A stretch of DNA of 64,000 nt from Pegea sp. RAD2-039 (taxonomy: Eukaryota > Chordata > Thaliacea > Salpida > Salpidae). Positions 22,178 through 34,900 of the stretch are shown piece after piece; positions within the stretch are counted from its first letter, which is position 1, and each line of letters begins with the position of its first letter. The DNA lies in contig JAQGEQ010000071.1 of the NCBI GenBank assembly GCA_034620365.1, forward strand, positions 1,798,001 through 1,862,000, in the 5' to 3' direction. The position numbers and the translations under genes were made by a program. The notes beneath the pieces are model-generated. The model did no database searches and was not told where the DNA came from. It saw only the letters and a list, made by a program, of their open reading frames with translations.

Positions 22178-24220
22178 TCAAAACTCTATATTTGTTATTT
22201 GCCGAATCCAGTCGATGTAAGATGATACTCGCATATAAACTCCCGGTAGTTTTTTAGCTGCGCAATTAATTCCCCATGATACAATTCCAGATTGTACAAA
22301 ATGTCCAGATGATCTGTCCCTACAGAATAATGGCCCACCACTATCTCCTGTACAAGCATCAACCTTTCCTTCATGATAACCAGCGCACAACATCTCAGGA
22401 GTAATCATAGATGAATCCGAATGCTTCTGTTGGAAGTAATTTTTACAAGTACGTTGGTTGATAATTGGAACTGAGGCTTCTTGTAAGATATTTGAATAAA
22501 ACTCATTTACTCGGTCCCTCGTCCCAAATCCAACAACTTTACAAGTTTCTGGACGAACTGCGTTTGAAGTAGCCAAACAAATTGTTGAGTTATCATCAGA
22601 TAAGCATTCATCTAATCGAATTAAGGCAATATCGTTAACAGGTGTAACACTATGTATATAATCCGGATGAACAATGACTTGATTAAATGATATATTTACT
22701 TCTTTTGCATCGATAAATCGTAAGTCTGAATCCCCAGAAACGAGATATGTTGGTCGATTTATAACATCTTGCTGATAAGCTTCAGCTACGCAATGAGCAG
22801 CAGTTAAAACCCAGCATCTGTCAATAAGAGTACCACCACAAAGATGATGACCATTTACATTTCGTAAAGATACTTGAGAAGGATAACTATTTGGTATAGC
22901 ATTTCTGCCGCCGATTACTGCAAGCATTAAAGGAGAGTTATCATTCATCTTTCTGCATCTGTTGCATGGAGCTTGTCTTTTAGATCTTCTTGGAGTCGCT
23001 GGTTTTTTACAGACAAAACCAAGCTCTTTTGAACACATTTCATCGATCCATTTTTTTCTATAGATTTTAGAAATAGCAACACATTCGTGGCGCTCTAACC
23101 ACAAATCATCTTCTCTTCTTATTTCGCCGCCTTTTTTCTTGTTCAATCGAACAATCTTTGCTTTTCTTGACCAGCGACTGAAATCAGTTACCAGCAGTCG
23201 ACTATTATCTGACCAAATGTACCTACCTGCCTCTTCCCTATCACTTAAGCCCAACCAAAAAGAACCAATAGTGGCCTGTGATGAATGATGAAACATCAAA
23301 TTGACTAAAAATCTATTTTCTTTTTCTGATTTGATTGTAACCAGAGTTGCATTATCTTGACTACTGCAAAACTTTATAGCATCATTTTGGGTTTTCAAAA
23401 CTCTATAAACTTTGTAACAGGAGCCTCCGTTCTTTATATAATCTCCTTCACAATATAACGTACTTAAATCAACCGAATTTGATGGTGGTGGTGGTGGAGT
23501 AACTGGCCGTTTGGTAGGTCTAATTATTTCTGGTCGTACAGTACCACAGTTGTAACTTTCTGTACACCTTTTTAGTACAGGATTAAAGTTTCCTTTCCAA
23601 CAGCTGTAGATTTTACGCACACCAGGTTCGCAGTAAATGTAACTAGAGCAAAAGTCTGGATTGGCAAAGTATCCGATTTTTCCTAAACAGCTAAATACTT
23701 CATTGTTTGAATTTGGCTGTGGAGAAGGTAACTGTTCAGGAGTATATTGACATATGAACAAGTTAATGGAGTCACATCTTACATTTCGCCAGGCTAAAGA
23801 ACTGTAATGTGACATAACTGTACACTGTCGAGTTATTGATTGGTTCGGGTAATAATTATCCCAAGCTTGGTAACTGGAGCTTGCATTCTGCCATTCAAAC
23901 GCTGATCGCAAAGTATTGTAGTGCAATGCAATCAGATAACTATTAGTACGAAAACCAAGTTGTCTGATCCACATTGCTAGCTGCTGCTGGATATCTTCAT
24001 TCACAACTTCTGCTAGATGAGAGTCAAGTCGCCTGCAAGCCTTATAAGCCTTTTGATAGGGTTTTAATGTTGATGAAAAGTTGAAGCAATTAGATGCAAG
24101 AAAATGAAAGCCGTCTTTGCATGGCGAGCTTTCAGAGGGTAGATAGAACGAAGTAAAGACTACAAGCAAAAACAAAACTTTTGTCGTCATCATTCTGTAG
24201 AAGCAAATTACATAAATCAA
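22178..24220 (-). CDS. Secreted mosaic serine protease: C-type lectin, chitin-binding, C-type lectin, trypsin
   Basis: One uninterrupted 680-codon frame. Residue 1 is possible, but Met10 or Met11 gives a clean signal peptide (about 11-32). Then come C-type lectin domain 1 (about 34-158), a type-2 chitin-binding (peritrophin-A, CBM14) domain (about 178-225, six Cys), a proline-rich linker (239-247), C-type lectin domain 2 (about 257-405, with WLGLSD), a basic RRSKR site at 411-415, and a trypsin-like domain from about 435. The catalytic triad is intact: His476 (TAAHC), Asp530 (NDIAL), Ser627 (GDSGGP); Asp621 predicts cleavage after Lys or Arg. Likely an extracellular enzyme that is targeted to chitin or sugars and acts in immunity, clotting or cuticle turnover; this role is inferred. 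It has no introns although its neighbours are intron-rich. I know no standard name for this domain order. Confidence 0.92.
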   Translation of the reverse strand: MIYVICFYRMMTTKVLFLLVVFTSFYLPSESSPCKDGFHFLASNCFNFSSTLKPYQKAYKACRRLDSHLAEVVNEDIQQQLAMWIRQLGFRTNSYLIALHYNTLRSAFEWQNASSSYQAWDNYYPNQSITRQCTVMSHYSSLAWRNVRCDSINLFICQYTPEQLPSPQPNSNNEVFSCLGKIGYFANPDFCSSYIYCEPGVRKIYSCWKGNFNPVLKRCTESYNCGTVRPEIIRPTKRPVTPPPPPSNSVDLSTLYCEGDYIKNGGSCYKVYRVLKTQNDAIKFCSSQDNATLVTIKSEKENRFLVNLMFHHSSQATIGSFWLGLSDREEAGRYIWSDNSRLLVTDFSRWSRKAKIVRLNKKKGGEIRREDDLWLERHECVAISKIYRKKWIDEMCSKELGFVCKKPATPRRSKRQAPCNRCRKMNDNSPLMLAVIGGRNAIPNSYPSQVSLRNVNGHHLCGGTLIDRCWVLTAAHCVAEAYQQDVINRPTYLVSGDSDLRFIDAKEVNISFNQVIVHPDYIHSVTPVNDIALIRLDECLSDDNSTICLATSNAVRPETCKVVGFGTRDRVNEFYSNILQEASVPIINQRTCKNYFQQKHSDSSMITPEMLCAGYHEGKVDACTGDSGGPLFCRDRSSGHFVQSGIVSWGINCAAKKLPGVYMRVSSYIDWIRQITNIEF

Positions 24221-26928
24221 TTATTTTGAATGTTACAATCAGCGAAAATTATCTATAGCTACTAGTTAACAAATATATTGAAAACAGGAATCAAATATCA
24301 TATAACAGAAATTATCATCAAATATTAAACATTATCGAAAAATAATTTATAAAATTCATTCTTTAAACCAATATAATTGTTTCAAATGTTTTATAACAGG
24401 GTTAAAAACAGGAATCAGATTAGGTAGATGCTTGAAAACATAGAAGCTCAGACCTAAGCTTGAGCTATTCATTTAAAAAAGACTTGCCACTTAAAAAACC
24501 ATAATAATATAATAGAGAAGATAAAAAATGCTGATAACCTTAACTATCTGCACCAAATGTATCCATTGTACATGTTTGAATAAGCAGCTGCTTTTGTATC
24601 TTATTTGTCACAGCTTATAAATAACTTTTACTTCACAGCTTACCGTAAACTAGCTTTTACAAATTTAAAACGATTTATGATATTAAGCTCTGATATCTTT
24701 ATTCAACTCCTTCAAAAATTTCTGTAACGTTATCTAGCACAAAATAATTTATTTAGCCTATAAAAAAAAAGATAAATCTTTAGAATCAATCATGAATACA
24801 CTATATTAAATGGATATTATATAGATAGTAGCAAAATTACTTCACTCATGTAGACAACTAAAGATATAAACTTTGGTCTGAAAAACTAATAGCATATGTT
24901 ATATTATGTTTTAAAAAAGTATTTTATCAGCATTTCAAAAAAAAAAATACTTGCAAAGTAAGATTCAGTTGAACATACTTAGCCTGTTCTTATCAACTGT
25001 CTTAAATTTTAACTTGTGTTTCCTTTAAAGTTGTTTTGAATGAAACTTTATGTAGAACAAGCGACAGTCTGATGAGCGACCTGCGTCATTTTGTATCAAC
25101 TGCTTCCGGAATAATGTCGGATTTTGATGTAGTGAAATAGTAAAAAGAAATAGTAAAATTAGTATGTTTGAGTTTTGACGTCGTTTTCTTTTGATTTTCT
25201 GTACTAGCTGAGAGCCTCTATGACAAAGTCGGAAACATCATTTAAACTATAAAGTTAGAGATAAGAAAAGAGTAAAGTTGAATAAGCAATTTCCAAGTTT
25301 TTATTTCAATGTTGGATATTGATCGGAAAGTTTTTCCAACATATCCACATTTAAACAAAGGACTATTGTAAAAAAAATTATAACATCATTTTTGGTACAT
25401 TCATAAAGCTAACAAAATAAGAAAGTTTGTTATATTTCCTTTAATTATTAAAAGCTCTTCGTTAAAACAGTTAATTTCTATGAAAATGTAAAACACTGTT
25501 TCCGACAAAACTTTGTTAATGATCAGATATTCTATAGATAAAACTAATTTGCAAACATTTAAGGTTTTGGAATATTCAAGTTATAAACATTCAAACAATT
25601 CCATTTGTTGATATTAATATCCTTGACATATATTTTTGAGTTTGGTCTTCACATTTTCTCTAATTGTTTTAAACATTATGCATATCTTAGCGGAAAACTT
25701 ATAATCATTTTGACACATTTTGGAAATCATATTTTGAATTTAGTATGTTTGTAAACTCACTTAGTTTTCTAACCCTAATCTAGAATATGTCTGTTGGCTA
25801 GATGAAATCTATTTTCTTTTCTAAATCTTTTCTGAAATTATTAATGAGTATAAAAGTTAATACCATACAATTTTTTTCTAAATTTATCTATCATTCTTTA
25901 AAAGGCTAAGGCTCATACTGAAACTAGTTTTTTTGCATTATAATTTTATTGATTAAACCTCCAAAGCTTAAATGTTTTATTGAGCTAAATATTTTAATGT
26001 CTTCAACTATCTTTTATCTTATTTTGAGTTTCAAAACTTAAAAAAGAAAATTTGTTATTTTTAAGACTTGACCCTTGATAAGTTTCATTAAAGTAAGAGA
26101 TAGCAGCAAAAGAAAAGTACGCATTATGTTTACCTGGCCTTGTAATTAAACGATTGATTTCTTATAATACATTTTGATAACATTTCTTATACGCAAATCT
26201 TGCATTTGATGGTCGGAGATGCATTGAAGAAGATACTTCCTAAGATGCTACCTTAATGGGAAAATTGAATATAGAATATGTGTCTTGATGAAAAAAATGT
26301 TCCACATAAATTAAATATAAATAAAATGAAAAGAATTTAAAGAAGCAATGATAAATTTGACGTTATAAAATATCACTGATTCAAAGACCGTATAAGCTCA
26401 ATCTAACCCAAATTTCTTCAAAAGTGTTCTTCACTTTAGGACTTTAGAAATTCAACCAAGAAACCACAAAAACGCTTTTTAAATTTGTTAGCCATTTGTT
26501 TCAAAATTAAAAGAGATTTTTTCAAAAAGCACAAACCTGTTTTTAAGTGTTTATATTGGATTGTAAAATAAAATAATTTTATATCTTACAATAGCTCTTG
26601 TGATCAACTAAAAAGATAGCTGAATTGTTTTTTATTTTTTAATGACTGTATAGCGTATACAGTTTGTTTAATTTCATCGATTTTTTGTTAGCTAACAGTG
26701 CAGCGCAAGAATTACTTCATTGTAATGTGCATGATACTTATAGCAAAACTTATTTTTTTATAAAATTTCATTTAATACAAAAATCTTAGATAAAATTTTT
26801 AAGATTTTCTTATGTTACACAAAAGATTGTAGACCTCTTTTTAGGTTGCAAATGATAGTGATAATAGAAAATAATTTTCTCGCATGAGTTATTTTATAGA
26901 TTATAGTTTATTCCTCTATACATGATGG
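24221..26928. other. Divergent intergenic region
   Basis: About 2.7 kb between the starts of the protease gene (minus) and RPL9 (plus). AT-rich, with no supported exon, RNA or repeat. Confidence 0.45.
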
Positions 26929-26929
26929 T

Positions 26930-26938
26930 CTCTTTTCG
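26930..26938 (+). promoter_or_regulatory. Candidate 5' TOP noncoding first exon of RPL9
   Basis: CTCTTTTCG followed directly by a consensus donor GTGAGA fits a tiny untranslated first exon beginning with a terminal oligopyrimidine tract. It would splice over about 0.8 kb to the acceptor at 27744, giving a short leader before the ATG at 27754. This is inferred from sequence pattern only. Confidence 0.4.
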
Positions 26939-27753
26939 GTGAGACAAACGTTTCTAGGTAGGAATTATTCTTTTAAAGTGTATATATTTATTGCATTAAG
27001 ATTTTTATAATAAGAAAAATAAACTGTTCATTATTGCGAATTTTATTTACTACATTTTTATGTTAATTTTTTTTCTTTTTAAACTTTCTTAAACCTATAA
27101 GTTGCTTGTTTACCTATTTGGTCTTAGTTGATAATTTTTAAAGTTTTTCAGTGAGTTCACTATTTTTCCATAATAGAATATATGTAAGATTACATTGGTG
27201 ATCAAATTTTATTAAATAATAAACGAGTCTGAGTTTTTTTATATAGAACTTTTTTTTTTTGCTTTATTTCAAATTAATTTTTATTTGATTAGTTTTTAGT
27301 TTTTCTGCTAAATTTAAACTATTTTTTTTATATTTATTATTTTGTATGTATTTATTTTTATTTGCCTATATGTTTTCTAATATAGTTCTGTATATTTATT
27401 GAGATATATGATATATTCAATTCTGATTTTTCCCCTAAATTTAGGATTATTTTTCAAACAAATACTTTTTATAATTTATTAGTTTTAGGAAAAAAGTTAT
27501 ATTTAAGAGTATAAGTTAATTTTTAAAAATATAAATAAATATAAGATGATTATATAATTATATATAAATTGTGATTCTTATATAGTTAAAATGTTTTATA
27601 TTTCATTTACAATATAAAAGAATTAATAGTTTTTTTAGTATTGGTTTTTTTTCATAAATATTTGATATACTTTTTATACCTAAATTTTATATGCTTGACA
27701 TATATGTTGCAATCTTTCTAATTTTAGGATGTAATATTTTTCAGTTCGTTACT

Positions 27754-28876
27754 ATGAAGAACGTCAATTCTAATCAAGTAGTGACCCTGCCAGAAGGCGT
27801 CAAAGTTTGGGTCAATGGCCGTATTGTCACCGTACGAGGACCAAGAGGAATGCTCCGTAAAAATTTCAATCATTTAAAGGTTAGTAATTAAATCAAATGT
27901 ATTTATGTTTGTTTTTATTGATGATGATTCACTCAGCTCACTCTGAAATCTGCTGATTACAAAAAGAGTTTCTGAAATATTTCTTCTGCCATCTATTATT
28001 TTATAAATAAAAGTTTCTCATCATCATCACATGTTCTAGATTGAATTGAGCAAAGTTGGCCCAAGCTCCATCAAAGTCCAGAAATGGTTCGGAACTCGTA
28101 AAGATCTTTCCTGCGTTAGAACAGTATGCAGTCACATTTCTAACATGGCCACTGGTGTCACTAAAGTGAGTTAATGGGCAACTTGTCGATGGCGAAAGTG
28201 TTTAATTTTCATAATATCATCTAAATTTAACTTTCTTATTCAAACTTGTAACTTTTGAATCTTTGAATTTATTTTGTTTCCAACTCTTCCTACATTTGAA
28301 GCATCATTTTCATTTAACTTTTGAATCATTTTTACATTTATCTTTCTTTGTTAACTTTTTTTTCTTTTATCATCAGGGCTATCTTTATAAAATGAGATCT
28401 GTATACGCTCATTTTCCCATCAATTGCAATATTGTCAATGATGGCACAAAGATTGAAATCCGAAACTTTCTGGGAGAGAGATTTGTCCGAAATGTTGAGA
28501 TGCGTGATGGTGTTACCATCAAATCATCTAAAAAACTTAAGGATGAATTAATCTTAGAAGGAAATGATATCGAGCAAGTCTCATTGTCAGGTAAGCATTC
28601 TTTTTGAAATCATTTTCTTCAATTTACTTGATTGTCAAAGATGATATCTCAGCTCACTCTGAAAATTATGAAGCACAAATTGTTTCTGAGACTATTAATT
28701 AAATTATTACTATTAGAAACAATTTGCAAATTTCGAATGGTTGCTGATCATTTTCTTTATTTGCAGCTGCCCTCATTCAACAGTCCACAACTGTCAAAAA
28801 TAAGGATATCCGAAAGTTTCTTGACGGAATTTATGTTTCCAAAAAAACAACTGTTCAGGAAGAGGAGGAGCAATGA
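27754..28876 (+). CDS. RPL9: 60S ribosomal protein L9 (uL6)
   Basis: Large-subunit ribosomal protein near the factor-binding centre. Coding exons 27754-27879 (exon opens at 27745), 28040-28165, 28377-28590 and 28767-28876 join in phase into 191 residues; the human protein has 192. Recognisable segments are [60 protein letters not shown] and [13 protein letters not shown], with an acidic C-terminus EEEEQ. An AATAAA signal follows the stop within about 10 bp. The first and third coding-region introns each contain a C/D snoRNA with the same guide, so RPL9 is a snoRNA host like RPS6. Confidence 0.97.
27916..27979 (+). ncRNA. C/D box snoRNA, SNORD29/snR71-like, copy A (RPL9 intron)
   Basis: Perfect box C ATGATGA (27921-27927), D' box CTGA (27943-27946) and D box CTGA (27972-27975), with a weak TATT/AATA closing stem. 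The 11 bases before D', CTCAGCTCACT, pair with GUGAGCUGGG of LSU rRNA (one G-U pair), and an A further 5' adds one more pair. The fifth base upstream of D' faces the A of GUGAGC, equivalent to E. coli A2577. That is the nucleotide methylated through yeast snR71 and human SNORD29; as I remember it, the human RNA carries CTAGCTCACT at the same place. Methylation target inferred. Confidence 0.78.
28634..28693 (+). ncRNA. C/D box snoRNA, SNORD29/snR71-like, copy B (RPL9 intron)
   Basis: Second copy in another intron of the same gene. Box C is AAGATGA (28638-28644, one mismatch), the guide CTCAGCTCACT (28648-28658) is identical to copy A and is followed directly by D' CTGA (28659-28662), and the D box is CTGA (28686-28689). 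GTC/GAC flanks can close the terminal stem. Outside the D' guide and the GTTTCTGA around box D the two copies differ, as expected for old duplicates kept for one target. Predicted to guide the same A of GUGAGC in LSU rRNA. Confidence 0.75.
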
Positions 28877-28899
28877 GCTCTTTAATAAATGAATTATTC

Positions 28900-31800
28900 T
28901 AAATTTCTTGTGATTTTTCCAACTCAACTTTATAATAAATTTTGACATCTGTTCTAATATTTAGATGTCATCCTCAGTTTTGGGAACTTTTTATAAAGCA
29001 AAAGGTTGTTTAGGATTAAGACTTCTTAATCTTAAAGCTTTGAGAGCCGCAGATTTTAATCTTTTTATTTTACGGAATGCAAACCTCAAAAGTAAATCGA
29101 CTCTTAAGAAATTACTCGCATCATTAAAAATTAGCTAAATTAGGAAAAGGGATTACTTGTAGCGGGGAGTTGTAATGGTTTAGCCCCGAATAATGATATT
29201 TTTCCCATGACATACTAGATATGCCCATGACATACTAGTTGCCAGTATCTTTTGATCGAAAATACTTCACATTTATTGATAAAAGTTGACTGGTACATTG
29301 TATATAAATATTACTCTTCAAACCTTTTTGTCATGTCAACTAAAAAATGGTGACAGTAGAGAATTTTGACCGAGGTTTGAATATTATTTGTATGAATAAT
29401 TCTTGCTACTTGACTTTATGAAATCTATAATTACCAAATATGAAGGAATGTGCTTTTTACTGTTGGGAATCCCCCAAAATTTGAGTGGATCTGTAGAGAG
29501 GACACAAAAAGAGCAGTTGTAGTCTGTGTTTGGGAACCCTGGTCTAAATTATTTGTTGCTTTTCCAACCAATTGAATCCTTATTAAGAAACAATAAACCG
29601 CTAATTGATTTTTGAAAATATCTATTTTTAAATTTTCACTAGGCCGCTGAATCATGAAGGATAAACCAAGACCAGAAAAGTGTAAGTAATAGAGATTGGA
29701 TTAAAGATTATTAGTCTTTTGTTGCTCGAAAGCTCAAAAGTTAGTTTCAAAGGTAGTTCCAAGCTGCTAATTTTTTACACTTAAGAAAGAACTAACTGGT
29801 AACAAATGGTAATGCAAATAAATGCATGCTTTTGAAGTTCAAGCTAAGTTAAAAAAAGAAGCTAAAAGTTGATTTTTACTGCGTACAATTCTGTCAAAGC
29901 TAAGAGGTTAATTATACAAGATGTAGTTTGTAAAAACTGTTCGGTTGCGATATGGATCTTTTAGTCTACTCATTCTAATAAGACTTTGTGTCACTAAAAA
30001 CCACATTTTTATCCATATACGTATGTCGAACCAAATGCATACATTTTTTCTTAGCATTTACTATCAAATTAGGTACTTTCCCTTCAAAACTTGACTTTAA
30101 AACCCCAACAAACTTTAACTTTTTGCCACGTGTCTTAGCGAAATAATTGATTGAATACCCATCAATTTCAACTGAACAAGATCTACTCTTATAAGACACA
30201 CATATTTTAAGAGTAAAAATAATCCATTTCACCTAAACGATGTAATAGTTTGTCAACCAAATTGCGTAAAAGCTTTTGGCATATCTCAAAGATCCCTCTG
30301 CTCGATAGTTTGATAGAATTGAAAAATATTTTTTCAACTATCTGTAAGTTTTTTTAACAGAAATTTTGCAGAATAACTCCTGACATAACTTAACCTTGAA
30401 AAGTTATTTAAAGATGAAATATGTAGGGTAATATTAACTATAAGTTTCAAAAAAGCAAACTATTCTCTGCCATGAAGACGAGGAATATGTTTTTTTCTCG
30501 GCAACATGTTCTGAAACAGGATTTTAAATTCTTTTCAGACAAATGCCTCAGATTTAATCAATGTTCTGACTACATTATCTCAGTTCACAGGCCGCCATAA
30601 TCGACATCAAAACAACAAGAAAACTTTTAAACTTGCAGTTATTTGATGCACTTGTTCTAACTCAGTTTACTATCAAAGTTATAATTCTAATAAATTTGAC
30701 TTATCCAAAGTCTTAAATATAAAATTTTCATGGTGCAAAACTTCCTTGTCAATAGATCAAGATTTTTTTTCCTTAACTACTTTGTAAATCCTCTATAAAG
30801 CTAAAAATGAGAGAATAACCATCAGATGCCACCACAAGCAGTTTTGGTTGGTCTAGCTTTGTTTTTAAAAAAGTATTCTGAAGCTAACAGACTATATCTG
30901 CCTTATTTAAAAAAACTTTTGGAAATCAGCAGAAATAATAGTTCAGAGTAACATTTCAAATATTTTATGAACTAAACCTTGCCACTTGTTTGGGTTGAAT
31001 GCTATTATCTCTTAACTACTTATTAAAATATAATTTTATTCAAAATTTGAATGTAAATCAGTCCCACCTTAACTTGCCTAATCCACTATTTCACACTAGG
31101 ATGAACATTACCGAGAAAGTAATAAAATAGACAACATGAAAAACTTTTTTTGATTAAAATAGACAAAATATTAAAAGTCAAGATTAAGTATCTTTGGTTT
31201 ATAGCCACTGAAATATTCTCTGCTTGGTAATCAGGAAGTTTTCTGATGAACTTTAAAAAGAGAGATGATTGTTAGTTTATATAACCTATTTTGATTACAC
31301 TAAAAGCTACTAATATAATATTATTAATTGTCAGTGTTAAATATCTGTCGATAATCCAAGAAAAACGAAACGATTGCTGTCATAATATTTCACAATGTGA
31401 GAGAACTTTGTATTAAGAAATGATTTTAATTGAATTATTTAATTTTACTTTATTAGAAAAATTTTCTGAAATACGACAACCATGAGCTTGCCAAAGATTA
31501 CAAGTACTTTTATCAAGTTTTAAAACTTTTTTAAAACAAAATTTCACATAAACTCAATTGCAAAAAGCAGTCAATATTTTCAATTCTAAAAATGTACATA
31601 AGCGTGAAAATTTAATAGAAATTTTGGTTGGTTACTCTTTTAACAAATTAAAATCGACATAAAAAACCTAAGTTTTATGCTTAAGAGGTAACTAAGCTAG
31701 CTTTCACACAAATTTACAAAACAACTTTTTATTATTATAATTGATATACAAAGAAAATTTGGCGAATTTACATCAAGGATATGATCAATAATTCAAAGAC

Positions 31801-31927
31801 ACCAAGTTGATAAAATATATTAAAAACATCGAATATATGACCTAACTCTTCAAATGTAAGCTTTTTATTTAATGCTTTATTCGACGAAAAACGTTTTTGA
31901 CAAAAACTTCTTATTAAGTCTTCTTCA
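28900..31927. other. Convergent spacer between RPL9 and INF2
   Basis: About 3 kb of AT-rich DNA containing 3' flanks of both genes. Short frames at 29431-29655 and 29975-30232 (minus) have no recognisable similarity. No RNA or ordered repeat seen. Confidence 0.45.
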
Positions 31928-34900
31928 CTATTTCTTTTTTGGCTTTTTTCGAAATAAATTAAGAAATGATCGACGTAAATTTGATTTCCGATTAAAAGAA
32001 GATTTATTTAAGGCCGAAGCTCCTGATATTTCTTCATCAGAAAAAACTTTAGTGTACATGGAACTTGGTCTGGAGCTTACGTTGCTATAGTGATTTAAAG
32101 AAAACTTTGCTGCTGCTGCCGACGTTTGTTCATCTGTTGATAGATTTCTTTGATCAGAAATTGATTTGTGTACAAGAGATTTTGATTGATTTTCTAGGTC
32201 GATATCCACATAAATTGGAGCAACAGGTTGAGATATGAAGTTATTTTTTCGGTGAAAGCTTGCACTATTAGAACGACTTCGTCTCAAAGCCACTGGTTGC
32301 TTTATTGGTGAAGCTTTTAACTTGAGAGTTGTTTTGGTTTGACTTGAGATAGTTGGAGATGTAGGTGGTTTGAATTTTGGTAAGTTCGTAAGCAGTGGTT
32401 TATTGTCTACAAGCAAAACAGAAGGAATTTATTATGAAAATGATTTAAAATATTGACTTAAAGCTTACAGAAAATATTTCAATGATTTCTTGAAAACATA
32501 TTAAACTCTAAGCGTTATAAAAAAAACATTTCTACACAAAACATGCTTTTGGAAGTGATAATAGCCAGGCATAATTTGCTTATTCTACTATGCACGATTA
32601 AATTGATAATTAATCTACTTTAGACTAATAATCGATCTACAATCTAATCTAATTATATATTAGTATGGCATGCATTAAGGCAACCTTAACTATATAATAA
32701 TACTAAAATTAATCATTTTTAACTACATTTTAAAATATCAGATAAAAAATGTTAGTTAAATAATAATTAAAATCGAAGTGTTATAAAGTTAGAATATTCA
32801 AGATTGATGCCAATCAGGAAGTAAAAGCCAAACGTTATTACAATCACAAAATTAGTAGATACCAACAGTTAGTTTGTCAAAATCTTACAAAGCATTATAA
32901 TTTCCATCTATTGTAGTTTACACAGGGGATTGTTGTTTTCAACCGTCAATTTTTCTTTAGAAGTAATTATTAATCCTTCACCTTATAGAATATTTAAACT
33001 AAATTAATATTCCGAGAAAGAATATCACTAAAGAGAAATAATGAAAATATAATTTGCTTATAGATATGATAAAGCAGAGGACTTATTTCAAGTTTAATAA
33101 CGACGACTCGTTAAAACTGTATTTAAGAATAAAATTTATATTGCTGTTTTGAAAATATAAATGTTAAAAACTTTCTCAAGCAAATGAAGCTTGCAAAAAA
33201 GTAGTGTTTAAATTCTTAGTTCTATATACTAAACTTATCCTAAATTCAGTTGATTAATTTCAAAAAAAAGTTGTTTTTAGAGCTTGATGAATCACCATCG
33301 AAATATTTAAGCAAAAACATAAATCAAAAAGCACGTAAGAAAGAAAACTCAAGAAATAAAAATTGTTTAAATGTTCAAGCAAATATCAATCAAGCAAATA
33401 TCAAAGCAGATAAAATCATACTGAAATATATAGCTATAAAAACTCAGAAGCATCTTGATATAGATCATCATCATCGTCATCATCTTCATTATTCCAAGTT
33501 AGTTCTTCATCATCTTCAATAATTTTGATCTTATTATACAAACTATGATTTAAACTATCAATAAATGGATCCAAAATTTAACTGACTTATAAATCTTAAA
33601 CAAACTGAATCCTTCCAATCAGTGCTTTTATCATAATCAATAATTATGATTTTTGTTCTTAAAATTTATTTTAAAAGAAGTTCAAATCAAAAAATATTTT
33701 TTAAGTTGATGAAAAGTTTATTTAAAGTTGCAAGACATGAGTTATATCAAATTGCTTTATCAAGTAATGACCAATGAATAAACGAGAAGCTGCAATTTTT
33801 GTTGAATTGTCTCAGCAAGATTGAATCTAAGATTTTATAGGAGCTTCTTATAGGATTTTAACAAATTAAAGTTTTTGCTGCCAGATGAGCACTGACATTT
33901 TTGATAAATAATCATGATTTTTTGGCAATGTTTATGAATTGAGCAATTGTTCATTTAATAAAGCAACAAGTTGAATTGTTTCTAACTTGCCTTTAACAAA
34001 TATTTTTTTAAAAAATTAGGTATTATATAACCAATTACATTTGCCGCCGTTAGAAACGACAATTTAAAATATTCTTTTGTCCAGAATCACAGCTTAAAAC
34101 AACTCACCTTTCAAACTCAACTGAGGAGCAGGAGGTACTTCACTGTAAATCTGTGAAGTTATTTCCGAAGCTTTTTTTGAACTTTCTGTTTTATTTGTAA
34201 AGTGTTCAAGAGATTTTTGGAGTTTTGTTTCGTTTGCTGGTGCACTCAAGCTTGATGGATTGATGACAATTTCGTTTTCTTCGTCATTATTTGCATTTTT
34301 TGGCTCAGATTCAGATTTAGTCATTGAACTTTTGTTTAAACAATTTGACTTTCTATTTTGAGTCTTGACTGATAATGGACCGACCAAGTCCATTTGTTGC
34401 TGTAGATGATCAATTTCACAAAAATTGCCATCAACTGGTTTTCCTACTTTAGTTTCATCTTCTTTTTTGTTTTCATATTTATCCTGATTATTTATCTGAA
34501 TTTTATCTGCATTTAAATTCAAGTTGTGAGCAGTATGGTTTAAACTTGGTTCATTTTTTGATGCAACTATAGATTTTTCATTCGATTCTGTTTCATTTTG
34601 AACCATAACATTTGAAGAAGATTCTAAAATTGTATTTTCTTTGGTTTTATCTGGAGTTACCAACTCTTCTGTGTCATCATTTTTTTCTGTTGTGATTTTA
34701 TCCGTCTCATTTTCTAGCCTATAAGTAAAAACCCTTGGCTTGATAAGGAAAATATTAAAACAAAACAGAACGAAATTTAGAGAATAAAAAAAGTTGTTAA
34801 ACTAGTTTTAGTTAACTTAAGATCAGTTATCAGTTTCTATGTCTGCAGTCAAAAAAGTTATGCTTTACAAGCTGTTTACTCAGATTGTTTAAGTTTACTA

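Noticed and set aside
28632..28892. 86-residue plus-strand frame over the end of RPL9
   Set aside because: Out-of-frame reading through an intron and the last exon of RPL9; the intron part is explained by a C/D snoRNA.
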